This document shows positions 8,193 to 16,332 of a stretch of DNA of 64,000 nt, piece after piece (within the stretch, counting starts at the first letter, position 1; each line of letters starts with the position of its first letter). The stretch comes from Cellulomonas sp. APG4 (GTDB taxonomy: Bacteria > Actinomycetota > Actinomycetes > Actinomycetales > Cellulomonadaceae), in NCBI RefSeq assembly GCF_009996735.1, contig NZ_JAACYI010000010.1, positions 1 through 64,000 on the forward strand, given 5' to 3'. The notes under the pieces are model-generated. The model did no database searches, was not told the DNA's origin, and saw only the letters and a list, made by a program, of their open reading frames with translations. The position numbers were made by a program, and so were the translations under genes.

Positions 8193-9472
8193 CAGTTGAT
8201 CACGCGACCGTCCGTCGGACCCGCCTCACCGGCAAGCCCCGCGAGCCCCTCGAGGCGGACGAGCGCCTCCTCGAGCACCTCGGCGCGCTTGACGAAGGTC
8301 AGCCGCACGTGGCTGCGCAGCGCACGAGCCGTGGGCGAGCCGTCCGCGCAGAAGGCCGCGACCGGGACCGCGGCCACGCCCAGCTCCTCGGGCATCCGCC
8401 GGCACAGCGCGACGCCGTCGTGCAGGCCGAGCGGTGCCGCGTCGGTCACCACGAAGTACGTGCCGCGCGGGACGACGACTCCCAGCCCCAGCCGCTCGAG
8501 CCCCGCGCAGAGCAGGTCGCGGCGCCGCGCGAGCCCGTCCGCGAGCTCGGCGAGATGACGCGCGACACGCCCGTCCTCGTCCGCGAGCGCCTCGGCCACC
8601 GCGGGTTGGAAGGGCGCCCCCGAGGTGTAGGTGAGGTACTGCTGGACCGTGCGCACGGCCGCCACCAGGTCAGCCGGCCCCGTGAGCCAGCCGACCTTCC
8701 AGCCCGTGAACGACAGCGACTTGCCCGCCGACGAGATGCGCAGCGTGCGCTCGGCCATGCCGGGCAGGGTCGCGACCGGCACGTGCCGGACGCCGTCGAA
8801 CGTCAGGTGCTCGTAGACCTCGTCGGTCACGACAAGCAGGTCGTGGGCCCTCGCGACGTCCGCCACGACCACGAGCTCGTCCTCGTCGAGGACCGCCCCG
8901 GTGGGGTTGTGCGGGCTGTTGAGCAGGATCATGCGGGTGCGCGACGTGACGGCCCGCTCGAGCGCCGGGCCGTCGAGACGGAACCCCTCGGGACCGGGGC
9001 GCAGGCCCACCGGCACCAGGCGCGCACCCGCCATCGCGACCGCACCCGCGTAGGAGTCGTAGTAGGGCTCGAGCACGACGACCTCGTCGTCCGGGCCCAC
9101 CAGGGCGAGGATCGCCGCGGCGATCGCCTCGGTCGCGCCGGTCGTCACGAGCACCTCGTCCGCGGGGTCGACCTCGAGCCCGTAGTGGCGTCGGGCGTGA
9201 GCCGCGACGGCACGACGCAGCTCGGGTGCTCCCGAGCCTGGCGCGTACTGGTTGCGACCCTCGCGGATCGCTCGCTCGGCCGCGCGGGCGACGTGCGCGG
9301 GGCCGTCGACGTCGGGGAACCCCTGACCGAGGTTCAGCGCACCGGTGCGACCCGCGAGGTCGGACATCTCCGCGAAGACGGTGCGGCGCAGGCCGCCGTC
9401 CGCGTCGACGAGGCCGGCGCCCCGCGCCACGGCCCGCCAGCGCGGTTCAGGGGACGAGGAGGGCGTGGCCAT
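8192..9472 (-). CDS. PLP-dependent class I/II aminotransferase
   Basis: 426-residue fold-type I aminotransferase. It shows the substrate-loop LNSPHNPTGAVLD, the PLP-phosphate contact TDEVYEHL, the Schiff-base lysine in SSAGKSLSFTGWKVGW, and the C-terminal arginine in LRSHVRLTF. It looks like the methionine/kynurenine aminotransferase (YbdL/KAT-like) branch; the actinobacterial Rv0858c-type protein, often labelled DapC, is similar. The better DapC candidate in this window is at 61055-62182, next to fdxA, so this gene is left without a symbol. A TAGCCT hexamer 6 nt upstream of the ATG suggests a leaderless transcript. Confidence 0.88.
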   Translation of the reverse strand: MATPSSSPEPRWRAVARGAGLVDADGGLRRTVFAEMSDLAGRTGALNLGQGFPDVDGPAHVARAAERAIREGRNQYAPGSGAPELRRAVAAHARRHYGLEVDPADEVLVTTGATEAIAAAILALVGPDDEVVVLEPYYDSYAGAVAMAGARLVPVGLRPGPEGFRLDGPALERAVTSRTRMILLNSPHNPTGAVLDEDELVVVADVARAHDLLVVTDEVYEHLTFDGVRHVPVATLPGMAERTLRISSAGKSLSFTGWKVGWLTGPADLVAAVRTVQQYLTYTSGAPFQPAVAEALADEDGRVARHLAELADGLARRRDLLCAGLERLGLGVVVPRGTYFVVTDAAPLGLHDGVALCRRMPEELGVAAVPVAAFCADGSPTARALRSHVRLTFVKRAEVLEEALVRLEGLAGLAGEAGPTDGRVIN

Positions 9473-9478
9473 CGGGCC

Positions 9479-9484
9479 AGGCTA
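9479..9484 (-). promoter_or_regulatory. Leaderless -10 (TAGCCT) for the aminotransferase gene
   Basis: TAGCCT on the minus strand, 6 nt from the ATG at 9472. Confidence 0.5.
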
Positions 9485-9499
9485 GGTCGCGCGACCGGC

Positions 9500-10777
9500 T
9501 CAGTGCGCGGCTGCCACGGCGGGCTCGTCGACGCCCTGGTCGAGCCACGCCCCCGGGCGGTACGCCCGGACCCCGAACGTCAGCACCGCGAGCGCGGTGA
9601 GCAGGCTCGCGAGCATCACGCCCGTCATCGCGCGGGCGTCGCCGCCCACGAGGCCGACGAGCGGGCTCACCAGACCCGCGAGGCCCGCCTGGAGGAAGCC
9701 GATGACCGCGGCCGCCGTGCCGGCGCGCTCACCGTGCCTCGTGAGGGCCAGCGCCGAGGCGTTCGACATGACGAAGCCGAGCAGGGTGAACGCGAGCCAC
9801 ACCGCCGCGACGAAGGCGACGATCCCGCCCACCCGGCCGACGGCGACCACCACGAGCGCGGCCGTCGCGACCGCGGCCGCGGGCAGCCCGACGCGGAGCA
9901 GCCGCAACGGGCCGACGCGTCGCACGAGCGCCGCGTTCGTCTGGGAGCCGACGACGAGCGACGTGCCGCCGATCGCGAAGACGAGCGCGAACTGCTGGGG
10001 GCTGAGCCCGTAGCCCTGCTGGAGGACGAACGGGCTGCCGGCGACGTAGCTCATGATCACCGACATGCCGAGCCCCGGGATCACCGCGAGCGCGACGAAC
10101 CGGCCGTCGCGCAGCAGGCCCACGTAGCCGCGCAGCGACGTGCCCAGCCCGTGGGTGCTGCGACGCCCGACAGGCAGCGTCTCGGGCAGGAACCGCGCCA
10201 CGACCAGCCACATCACCACGGCGAAGAGCGCGAGGGCGACGAACACCGCGCGCCAGCCCCAGGCGTCCGCGATCACGCCGCCGACGGTGGGCGCGAGCAG
10301 CGGCGCGACCGCGATCACGAGCATGAGCCGCGACATCAGGCGCGCGGCCTCCGAGCCCGCGTAGCGGTCCCGGATGACCGCCATCGCCACGACGGTGGCC
10401 CCCGCGCTCGCGGCCCCCTGCGCGATCCGGAGCGCGACGAGCTGCTCGATGGTCGCCGCGACGACGCACAGCAGCGACAGCAGGGCGTGCAGACCCACGC
10501 CGATGAGCACGGGGCGACGACGGCCGACCCGGTCGGAGAAGGGACCCACCACGAGCTGGCCCAGCGCACCGCCGATGAGCATGCCCGTGATGGTCAGCTG
10601 CGCGCCGGCCTCGTCCGCGCGCAGGTCGCTCGCGACCTCGGGGAGCGAGGGCAGGTACATGTCCGTCGTCACGGCGGGCAGCAGGGTGAGCATCCCGATG
10701 AGCACGACGAAGCCCGCCGTGGGTGCCGCGTGGGCACGACCGTGGTGCGTGGGGGCGGGCGGTGGTGCGGAGGTCAT
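9500..10777 (-). CDS. MFS multidrug transporter, Bcr/CflA type
   Basis: 425-residue major facilitator with twelve predicted membrane segments, probably a proton-driven drug exporter. The Bcr/CflA signature is the first-helix tail TTDMYLPSLPEVASDL, followed by the loop 2-3 motif GPFSDRVGRRRPVLIG and motif C-like glycines in the fifth helix. The ATG at 10777 is the first methionine before helix 1; the frame upstream of it is a shadow. Unlike most genes here it seems to have a leader: a TACGAT hexamer sits about 70 nt upstream, near a palindrome. It is divergent from the SRAP gene. Confidence 0.9.
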   Translation of the reverse strand: MTSAPPPAPTHHGRAHAAPTAGFVVLIGMLTLLPAVTTDMYLPSLPEVASDLRADEAGAQLTITGMLIGGALGQLVVGPFSDRVGRRRPVLIGVGLHALLSLLCVVAATIEQLVALRIAQGAASAGATVVAMAVIRDRYAGSEAARLMSRLMLVIAVAPLLAPTVGGVIADAWGWRAVFVALALFAVVMWLVVARFLPETLPVGRRSTHGLGTSLRGYVGLLRDGRFVALAVIPGLGMSVIMSYVAGSPFVLQQGYGLSPQQFALVFAIGGTSLVVGSQTNAALVRRVGPLRLLRVGLPAAAVATAALVVVAVGRVGGIVAFVAAVWLAFTLLGFVMSNASALALTRHGERAGTAAAVIGFLQAGLAGLVSPLVGLVGGDARAMTGVMLASLLTALAVLTFGVRAYRPGAWLDQGVDEPAVAAAH

Positions 10778-10845
10778 GTGGTGCGCTCTCGGGCTTCGGG
10801 ACGGTCGGTCGGACGGTGCGGCGGGCCTGTGACCTGCACCGAAGC

Positions 10846-10856
10846 ATCGTAACGAT
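10846..10856. promoter_or_regulatory. Palindrome ATCGTAACGAT overlapping a possible -10 for the MFS gene
   Basis: An 11-bp dyad (ATCGT-A-ACGAT) overlaps TACGAT on the minus strand, about 70 nt upstream of the exporter start. It could be a repressor operator, since drug exporters are commonly repressor-controlled. No regulator gene is adjacent, so this is only a suggestion. Confidence 0.3.
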
Positions 10857-10932
10857 TCGAGGCTCACGGGCATTCCCGGCGGGCGGGGCCGGCGGAGCCG
10901 CCGATGTCGGCGGCCAGGGGCATGCTGGTCCT

Positions 10933-11721
10933 GTGTGCGGACGCTACGCCTCGTTCCGGGAGGCCCAGGACCTGGCCGACCACTTCGCGGTCGAGGAGGT
11001 CGCCGGGGACGCCGCCCTGCTCCCGCCGTCGTGGAACGTCGCGCCGACGGACGCGGTGCGCCTCGTGGTCGAGCGCGTGCCGCGCGACGCTCCCCGCGGC
11101 GCGCCCGCGGCGCGGGCCCTGCGGCTCGCACGCTGGGGGCTCGTGCCCTCGTGGGCCAAGGACCCGCGCATCGGCGCGCGCATGATCAACGCACGCGCCG
11201 AGTCGCTCGCCGACAAGCCGGCGTTCCGGCGCGCCCTCACGGCGCGACGCTGCCTGGTGCCGGCCGAGGGCTACTTCGAGTGGCAGCCGGCCCCCGACGG
11301 CGGGGCCCGCGCGCCCAAGCAGCCGTTCTGGATCCACGACCCCGACGGCGGCCCGCTCGCGTTCGCGGGTCTCTACGAGTTCTGGCGGGACCCGACGAGG
11401 GCCGACGACGACCCGGACCGCTGGCTCGTGAGCACGACCGTCGTGACGGGCGCGGCACCGCCCGACCACCCCGAGCTGGCCGCGATCCACGACCGCCGTC
11501 CCGTCGTGCTCCCCGCCGATCGCTGGGACGCGTGGCTCGACCCGGCCCGCGACCAGGCCACGGACGCCGTCGGGCTGCTGCACGGGCCCGCGCCGCGACT
11601 CGTCGCGACGCCCGTGTCGACGGCGGTCAACCGCGTCGGCACCGACGGGCCCGAGCTCGTCGAGCCGATCAGCCTGCCCGAGGCCGCCCAGGCACCTCCG
11701 GGTCTCCCGCTCGAGGGCTGA
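10933..11721 (+). CDS. SOS response-associated peptidase family protein (SRAP, YedK/HMCES)
   Basis: 262-residue SRAP protein that should shield abasic sites in single-stranded DNA by forming a thiazolidine DNA-protein crosslink. The catalytic cysteine is residue 2 after removal of the initiator Met (start GTG-TGC, giving CGRYAS). The other family motifs are SWNVAPTD, the DNA-binding WGLVPSWAKD, NARAES and the catalytic EGYFEWQ. The GTG start is fixed by the need for Cys2; the longer upstream frame would bury it. CATGCT lies 6 nt upstream. Its last 53 nt overlap the 3' end of the convergent cyclase gene. Confidence 0.93.
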   Translation: MCGRYASFREAQDLADHFAVEEVAGDAALLPPSWNVAPTDAVRLVVERVPRDAPRGAPAARALRLARWGLVPSWAKDPRIGARMINARAESLADKPAFRRALTARRCLVPAEGYFEWQPAPDGGARAPKQPFWIHDPDGGPLAFAGLYEFWRDPTRADDDPDRWLVSTTVVTGAAPPDHPELAAIHDRRPVVLPADRWDAWLDPARDQATDAVGLLHGPAPRLVATPVSTAVNRVGTDGPELVEPISLPEAAQAPPGLPLEG

Positions 11722-12742
11722 GCGTCACTGTCCGCACGGGGCCCAGGCCGGGGAGCACGCGCTCGACCACCGGACCCGGTGAGACGTCGCCCGTGTCCGC
11801 GGTCGCCAGGCGCGTCGGAAGGAGCGCGGCGGTCGACGAGTCGACCAGCACGGTGCCGGGCTCGGCGACGTCCGTGAGCCGGGCCGCGAGGTTGACCGAC
11901 GGACCGAAGACGTCGCCGAAGCGCGACAGCACGCGTCCCCACACGAGGCTGACGCGCACGGGCGTCGCGGCGTGCGTCCCGAACGTCGCGGCGAGCCCCA
12001 GGGCGACCGCGGATCCCCGGGCGACGTCGTCCGCGACGAACAGCACCGCGTCGCCGATGGTCTTCACCACCCGCCCGCCCGCGGCCGTCACCACGTCGCG
12101 CGCCCGCGCCTCGAAGCCCTGCACGAAGTCTGCGAGCTCGTGGGGCCCCAGGTCCGCGGTACGCCTCGTGAAACCGACCACGTCGGCGAAGCCGACCGCA
12201 CGGGCGAGCGGGAGCTCGTCACCCCCGGACCCCGGGTCCCGAGCGTCGGCGAGCTCGTCGGCGAAGCGCCGCGCGATGGCCGCGAGCTGCCGCCGCCATG
12301 CGTGCACCAGCTGCCGCTCGAGCACCGGGCTGAGCTCCGCGAGCCGGTCGAGCACGGTCAGGCGCGCGCTCACGTCGTCGAGCCCGTACCGCTCCGCGAC
12401 CTGCTCGACGAGCGCCTCGACCTGCCACAGCACCAGTCGGTCGGTCGTGTGGCCCACCGAGCGCACCAGCGAGACCGCGGTGCGCGCGGAGAGGTGGAAC
12501 CGGTGGGCGGCCCCGAGCAGCTCGTGCAGCACGTCCGCGTCCGTCGCGGTGTACGCGGGCTCGTCGTCCCCGCGCGTCGGCAGGCCCAGGGCGTGCCAGT
12601 AGAGCCTGACCTCCTCGACGTCGCCCCCCGCGCGCTCCGCGAGCTCGACGAGGCTGAGCTCACGCGGGCCACCGAGCAGACGGTCCTCGAGGTCGGCGAG
12701 CGTCGAGGCGTGGCCGCCCTCGTCCGCCGTTCCCTCACCCAC
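11669..12742 (-). CDS. Class III adenylate/guanylate cyclase domain protein
   Basis: 357-residue cytosolic protein with no membrane segment. The N-terminal half (about 1-170) is a helical regulatory region resembling that of M. tuberculosis Rv2212. The cyclase homology domain spans about 180-340. Both metal-binding aspartates are present (GFADVVGF and KTIGDAVLF). The purine-selecting Lys (VVKTIGD) and Asp (FGDVFG), and the transition-state Asn and Arg (SVNLAAR), are also present, so it should make cAMP. The GTG start has TAGCCT 6 nt upstream. The 3' end overlaps the SRAP gene on the other strand. CRP-like dyads occur upstream of sdh and gltA in this window, so a local source of cAMP is of interest. 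Confidence 0.9.
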   Translation of the reverse strand: MGEGTADEGGHASTLADLEDRLLGGPRELSLVELAERAGGDVEEVRLYWHALGLPTRGDDEPAYTATDADVLHELLGAAHRFHLSARTAVSLVRSVGHTTDRLVLWQVEALVEQVAERYGLDDVSARLTVLDRLAELSPVLERQLVHAWRRQLAAIARRFADELADARDPGSGGDELPLARAVGFADVVGFTRRTADLGPHELADFVQGFEARARDVVTAAGGRVVKTIGDAVLFVADDVARGSAVALGLAATFGTHAATPVRVSLVWGRVLSRFGDVFGPSVNLAARLTDVAEPGTVLVDSSTAALLPTRLATADTGDVSPGPVVERVLPGLGPVRTVTLSPRAGDPEVPGRPRAG

Positions 12743-12748
12743 CCGGTC

Positions 12749-12754
12749 AGGCTA
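12749..12754 (-). promoter_or_regulatory. Leaderless -10 (TAGCCT) for the cyclase gene
   Basis: TAGCCT on the minus strand, 6 nt from the GTG at 12742; it lies just upstream of the 3' end of birA. Confidence 0.5.
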
Positions 12755-12756
12755 GT

Positions 12757-13626
12757 TCACGCCGTGCGGGTTCCCTCGAGGCGCAGGCGCACGTCGCCCG
12801 CGAGCACGGTCCGGGTGCGTCCCGACGCCTCGGTGACCACGAGCGCGCCGTCGGGTCCCAGGCCGGAGGCGACGCCGCGCAGCGTGCCCCCGCCCGGCAG
12901 CTCGACCTCGACGCGCGCCCCCAGGGTCGCGCTCGACGTGGCGCACGCTCGCGCGAGCCCGCTCGCCTCGGCGTCCCCCGACGCGGCGCGCCACCGGGTG
13001 TCCAGGTCGACCAGGTGCCCCGTGAGTCCCGCGAGCAGCACGGCCCTGTCCACCTCCACCCCGACCCCCCGCAAGGACGTCGCGCTCTCGACGGGGAGCT
13101 CGGCCGCCGCCTGGTGCACGTTGACGCCGATGCCGAGCACCACGGCAGGTCCGGCGGACGTGGGCACGAGGTCCGCGAGGACGCCCGCGACCTTGCGCCG
13201 CACCCCCCAGCCCGCGAGCTCGACGCGCCCGGGATGGTCGACGAGCACGTCGTTGGGCCACTTGACCGTCGCCCGCACGCCGACGTCGGCGAGCGCACGC
13301 ACGACGGCGAGGCCGCCGAGCAGGGGGACCCACCCGAGGCACTCGACGGGCACGGCGGGCCGCAGCACCCACGACGCGGTCAGGGCGACGCCCGCCGGCG
13401 TCTGCCACGCGCGCCCGGCCCGGCCCCGCCCGGCGCTCTGGTGGTCGGTCACCAGCACCGACCGGTCGGGCCACTTCCCGGGCTCGCGGCCGAGCGCCGC
13501 GACCAGGTCGGCCGAGGTCGACGGCGTCGTCGCGACCACCTCGACCCGCCCGACGCCCGGCACGGCGCCGAGCTGCGCACGCACCCGCGCGGCGTCGAGG
13601 GGCCGTCGGTCGGCTGGATCCGTCAC
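12757..13626 (-). CDS. birA: Biotin--[acetyl-CoA-carboxylase] ligase
   Basis: Attaches biotin to the carboxylase carrier domain via biotinyl-AMP. The 289-residue protein has the biotinyl-AMP loop [11 protein letters not shown], the KWPNDV motif and the GIGVNV segment, followed by the C-terminal SH3-like domain. There is no N-terminal helix-turn-helix, so it is a monofunctional ligase and not a repressor. It is divergent from accD (132 nt between starts), and the biotin acceptor AccA3 is encoded 7 kb away, so the context matches the function. The GTG at 13626 follows TACCGT by 7 nt. Confidence 0.94.
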   Translation of the reverse strand: MTDPADRRPLDAARVRAQLGAVPGVGRVEVVATTPSTSADLVAALGREPGKWPDRSVLVTDHQSAGRGRAGRAWQTPAGVALTASWVLRPAVPVECLGWVPLLGGLAVVRALADVGVRATVKWPNDVLVDHPGRVELAGWGVRRKVAGVLADLVPTSAGPAVVLGIGVNVHQAAAELPVESATSLRGVGVEVDRAVLLAGLTGHLVDLDTRWRAASGDAEASGLARACATSSATLGARVEVELPGGGTLRGVASGLGPDGALVVTEASGRTRTVLAGDVRLRLEGTRTA

Positions 13627-13633
13627 GCGCCCC

Positions 13634-13639
13634 ACGGTA
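13634..13639 (-). promoter_or_regulatory. Leaderless -10 (TACCGT) for birA
   Basis: TACCGT on the minus strand, 7 nt from the GTG at 13626. Confidence 0.5.
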
Positions 13640-13745
13640 GCCGCGGGCCGCAGGCCCACGGGTCGGCGGGCGTTTGTGCAGATCCGCACATCCGCCGCAC
13701 GCGACACGGTCGGAACCCGCATCCGGGATGTCGGGAGGCGACAAC

Positions 13746-13751
13746 TACTCT
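13746..13751 (+). promoter_or_regulatory. Leaderless -10 (TACTCT) for accD-accE
   Basis: TACTCT followed by 7 nt and the GTG at 13759. Confidence 0.5.
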
Positions 13752-13758
13752 CGGAGCC

Positions 13759-15345
13759 GTGACGACCGACACGACCGCCGCCAAGCTCGCCGACCTCGCC
13801 CGCCGCCGCAGCGAGGCGGTGGACGAGGCCGAGGCCGCCGCACGCACCAAGCAGCACGCACGCGGCAAGAAGACCGCGCGCGAGCGCATCGAGACGCTGC
13901 TCGACGAGGGCAGCTTCGTCGAGCTCGACGCCTTCGTCCGCCACCGCTCGACGGCGTTCGGGCTCGACAAGCGTCGCGTCCCGGGCGACGGGGTGGTCAC
14001 GGGCCACGGCACCGTCGACGGCCGTCAGGTCGCGGTGTACAGCCAGGACTTCACGACCTTCGGCGGCTCCCTGGGCGAGGCCCACGGGCAGAAGATCACC
14101 AAAGTCATGGACCTCGCACTGCGCACGGGGGTGCCGCTCATCGGGATCCTCGACGGCGGTGGGGCACGCATCCAGGAGGGCGTGGCGGCGCTGACCCAGT
14201 TCGCCGAGATCTTCCGGCGCAACGTCGCGGCCTCGGGCGTGATCCCGCAGATCTCGCTCATCCTCGGCCCGAGCGCGGGCGGAGCCGTCTACTCCCCCGC
14301 CCTCACCGACTTCGTGGTGATGGCCGACGGCACCTCGAACATGTTCATCACGGGCCCCGACGTGATCCGGGCCGTGACCGGCGAGGACGTGGGCTTCGAG
14401 GAGCTGGGCGGCGGCCAGACCCACAACACCCGGTCAGGCGTCGCGCACTACCTGGGCGCCGACGAGGACGACGCGATCGACTACGTCAAGGCCCTGCTCG
14501 GGTACCTGCCGTCGAACAACCTGAGCGACCCGCCCGTGTGGGAGGACGACGTCGACGGCGCCGAGCTCGAGGTCACGGAGGTCGACCTCGAGCTCGACGC
14601 CCTCGTACCGGACTCCGACTCCCAGCCCTACGACATGCGCACGGTGGTCGAGCACGTCGTCGACCACGGCGAGCTGCTCGAGGTGCAGCCCCTCTACGCG
14701 CGGAACGTGCTCGTCGGGTTCGCCCACGTCGAGGGGCGACCGGTGGGCGTCGTCGCCAACCAGCCCCTGCAGATGGCCGGCACCCTCGACATCGCCGCGG
14801 CCGAGAAGGCGGCGCGGTTCGTGCGGACGTGCGACGCGTTCAACCTGCCGGTGCTGACGTTCGTCGACGTGCCGGGCTTCCTGCCGGGGACGGACCAGGA
14901 GTGGAACGGCATCATCCGGCGCGGCGCGAAGCTCATCTACGCCTACGCCGAGGCGACCGTCCCGCTCGTCACGATCATCACCCGCAAGGCCTACGGCGGT
15001 GCGTACATCGTCATGGGCTCCAAGCAGCTCGGGGCCGACGTCAACCTCGCGTGGCCCACCGCCCAGGTGGCCGTCATGGGCGCCGGCGGGGCCGTCAACA
15101 TCCTCCAGCGCGGCGCGCTCGCGAAGGTGGCCGAGGCCGGCGGCGACGTCGAGGCCGAGCGCGCACGGCTCACCGACGAGTACACCGAGGCGCTGGTCAA
15201 CCCCTACGAGGCGGCCGACCGCGGCTACGTCGACGCCGTGATCGCCCCGTCCGAGACGCGGCTCGAGGTGGTGCGCGCGCTGCGGGCGCTGCGCACCAAG
15301 CGCGCGGCGCTGCCCGCCAAGAAGCACGGGAACATCCCGCTGTGA
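13759..15345 (+). CDS. accD: Acyl-CoA (acetyl/propionyl-CoA) carboxylase beta subunit
   Basis: Carboxyltransferase subunit of the actinobacterial acyl-CoA carboxylase; it transfers CO2 from carboxybiotin to acetyl- or propionyl-CoA to feed fatty-acid synthesis. The 528-residue length is that of the AccD5/PccB group. It contains two crotonase-like halves. Oxyanion-hole glycines are seen in the N-half ([23 protein letters not shown]) and in the C-half ([26 protein letters not shown]). The GTG start is set by TACTCT 7 nt upstream. The stop overlaps accE by 4 nt. Substrate range cannot be fixed from sequence; the residue controlling acetyl versus propionyl choice would need an alignment. Confidence 0.94.
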   Translation: MTTDTTAAKLADLARRRSEAVDEAEAAARTKQHARGKKTARERIETLLDEGSFVELDAFVRHRSTAFGLDKRRVPGDGVVTGHGTVDGRQVAVYSQDFTTFGGSLGEAHGQKITKVMDLALRTGVPLIGILDGGGARIQEGVAALTQFAEIFRRNVAASGVIPQISLILGPSAGGAVYSPALTDFVVMADGTSNMFITGPDVIRAVTGEDVGFEELGGGQTHNTRSGVAHYLGADEDDAIDYVKALLGYLPSNNLSDPPVWEDDVDGAELEVTEVDLELDALVPDSDSQPYDMRTVVEHVVDHGELLEVQPLYARNVLVGFAHVEGRPVGVVANQPLQMAGTLDIAAAEKAARFVRTCDAFNLPVLTFVDVPGFLPGTDQEWNGIIRRGAKLIYAYAEATVPLVTIITRKAYGGAYIVMGSKQLGADVNLAWPTAQVAVMGAGGAVNILQRGALAKVAEAGGDVEAERARLTDEYTEALVNPYEAADRGYVDAVIAPSETRLEVVRALRALRTKRAALPAKKHGNIPL

Positions 15346-15566
15346 CCCCCGACGTACGGGTCGTGCGCGGAGAGCCCGACGAGGTCGAGCTCGCCGCCCT
15401 GGTGGCCGGACTCGCGGCACGCGGCTCCCACCCTCCGGGCGCGGACCGCTCGGACGAGCCGGGCCCGCGCGCCGGGCGACGCTGGCGCGGCGCGCTCCAC
15501 CCCGCGGCCCGCGTGCCGGCCCCGGGCCCCGACGCGTGGCGCTGGAGCCTGCACCCGCGCGGCTGA
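15342..15566 (+). CDS. accE: Acyl-CoA carboxylase epsilon subunit
   Basis: 74-residue protein overlapping the end of accD by GTGA. It follows the epsilon-subunit pattern: a short strand with a [18 protein letters not shown] helix, a variable Pro/Arg-rich linker, and a Trp-rich C-terminus (WRGAL, then [11 protein letters not shown]). In mycobacteria and streptomycetes this small subunit joins the alpha and beta subunits and raises activity. Position and length leave little doubt, though the linker is too variable to align by eye. Confidence 0.88.
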   Translation: MTPDVRVVRGEPDEVELAALVAGLAARGSHPPGADRSDEPGPRAGRRWRGALHPAARVPAPGPDAWRWSLHPRG

Positions 15567-15621
15567 GCCCTCGATCGGGTGGCGACGGCGACACCCCCTC
15601 CCGTTGTGTCCGTATTTGTCC

Positions 15622-15627
15622 TACCCT
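15622..15627 (+). promoter_or_regulatory. Leaderless -10 (TACCCT) for the DivIVA-motif gene
   Basis: TACCCT followed by 6 nt and the ATG at 15634. This argues against the longer frame that starts at 15604. Confidence 0.5.
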
Positions 15628-15633
15628 CCGGTC

Positions 15634-16278
15634 ATGGTCCCCCTCGCACCACAGGCGTCCGGAACCCTCGACCCGACGGTGCTGCCCGCGCCCGAGCCGG
15701 GGACGGCGCCGTACCGCCCGCCCGCCGTCGCGCCCGGGCCCCTCGTCGACGACGTGTACGACCCCACGCGGGATCCCGACAACGGCTGGGTGCCGGGCCG
15801 GGCGCGCGTGGGCGACGTGACGGCCGACGAGGTGCGGCGCGCACGCTTCCGCACCGTCGGTGACGTGGGCTACGCCCAGGCCGACGTCGACGACTTCCTG
15901 GACCAGGTGGAGGCGACGCTGCGCCGCTGGGAGCAGCACGCCCCCGGCCTCGCGGGGGAGCGCCCTCCGGTGCTCGACGGCTGGCCGTTCGTGCGGGAGG
16001 CGCCCGCGCAGGCGCCGCACGGGCGCCAGGTCGCACCGAGCGGGCTCACGCTCATCTCCCGGGGCCTGGGCTACGACGTCCACGAGGTCGACGCGTTCCT
16101 CGAGCACGCGGCCGTCGCGCTCGAGCTCCTGGGCCAGGGCGTAGCCCCCGAGATGACCGCGCAGATGGTCGAGCGCGTCCTGTTCCGCATGACGCTCGAC
16201 CACGGCTACGACCAGCGCGAGGTGGACCAGCTCCTGGACCAGGTCGCCGCCGTCCTGCGCGAGGGTCCCCGACGCTGA
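15634..16278 (+). CDS. Protein with three DivIVA-like motifs
   Basis: 214-residue soluble protein. After a Pro-rich N-terminal region of about 60 residues come three copies of the short DivIVA N-domain motif: GYAQADVDDFLDQV, then GYDVHEVDAFLEHA, then GYDQREVDQLLDQVAAVL. Each is preceded by a helix-like segment containing R-F/hydrophobic or LTLISRGL. Classical DivIVA/Wag31 has one such motif and a long coiled coil; here the coiled coil is missing. This matches actinobacterial DivIVA-domain-containing small proteins of unknown role, perhaps at the cell pole or septum. It is separate from the accDE unit, with its own likely promoter. Confidence 0.75.
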   Translation: MVPLAPQASGTLDPTVLPAPEPGTAPYRPPAVAPGPLVDDVYDPTRDPDNGWVPGRARVGDVTADEVRRARFRTVGDVGYAQADVDDFLDQVEATLRRWEQHAPGLAGERPPVLDGWPFVREAPAQAPHGRQVAPSGLTLISRGLGYDVHEVDAFLEHAAVALELLGQGVAPEMTAQMVERVLFRMTLDHGYDQREVDQLLDQVAAVLREGPRR

Positions 16279-16319
16279 CCGGCACCGTCCCGACGCCCCC
16301 TGCACCTGACGCGGGCGCA

Positions 16320-16325
16320 TAGTCT
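16320..16325 (+). promoter_or_regulatory. Leaderless -10 (TAGTCT) for the DUF885 gene
   Basis: TAGTCT followed by 7 nt and the ATG at 16333. Confidence 0.5.
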
Positions 16326-16332
16326 GCCTGCC

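Noticed and set aside
8192-9472. Naming this aminotransferase dapC
   Set aside because: The gene at 61055-62182, adjacent to fdxA and near dapD/dapE, is the better DapC. Two genes should not both carry the name on similarity alone.
8309-10852. Plus-strand open frame of about 850 codons opposite the aminotransferase and MFS genes
   Set aside because: Rich in His, Arg, Asp and Glu without any motif; both minus-strand genes underneath are complete and recognisable.
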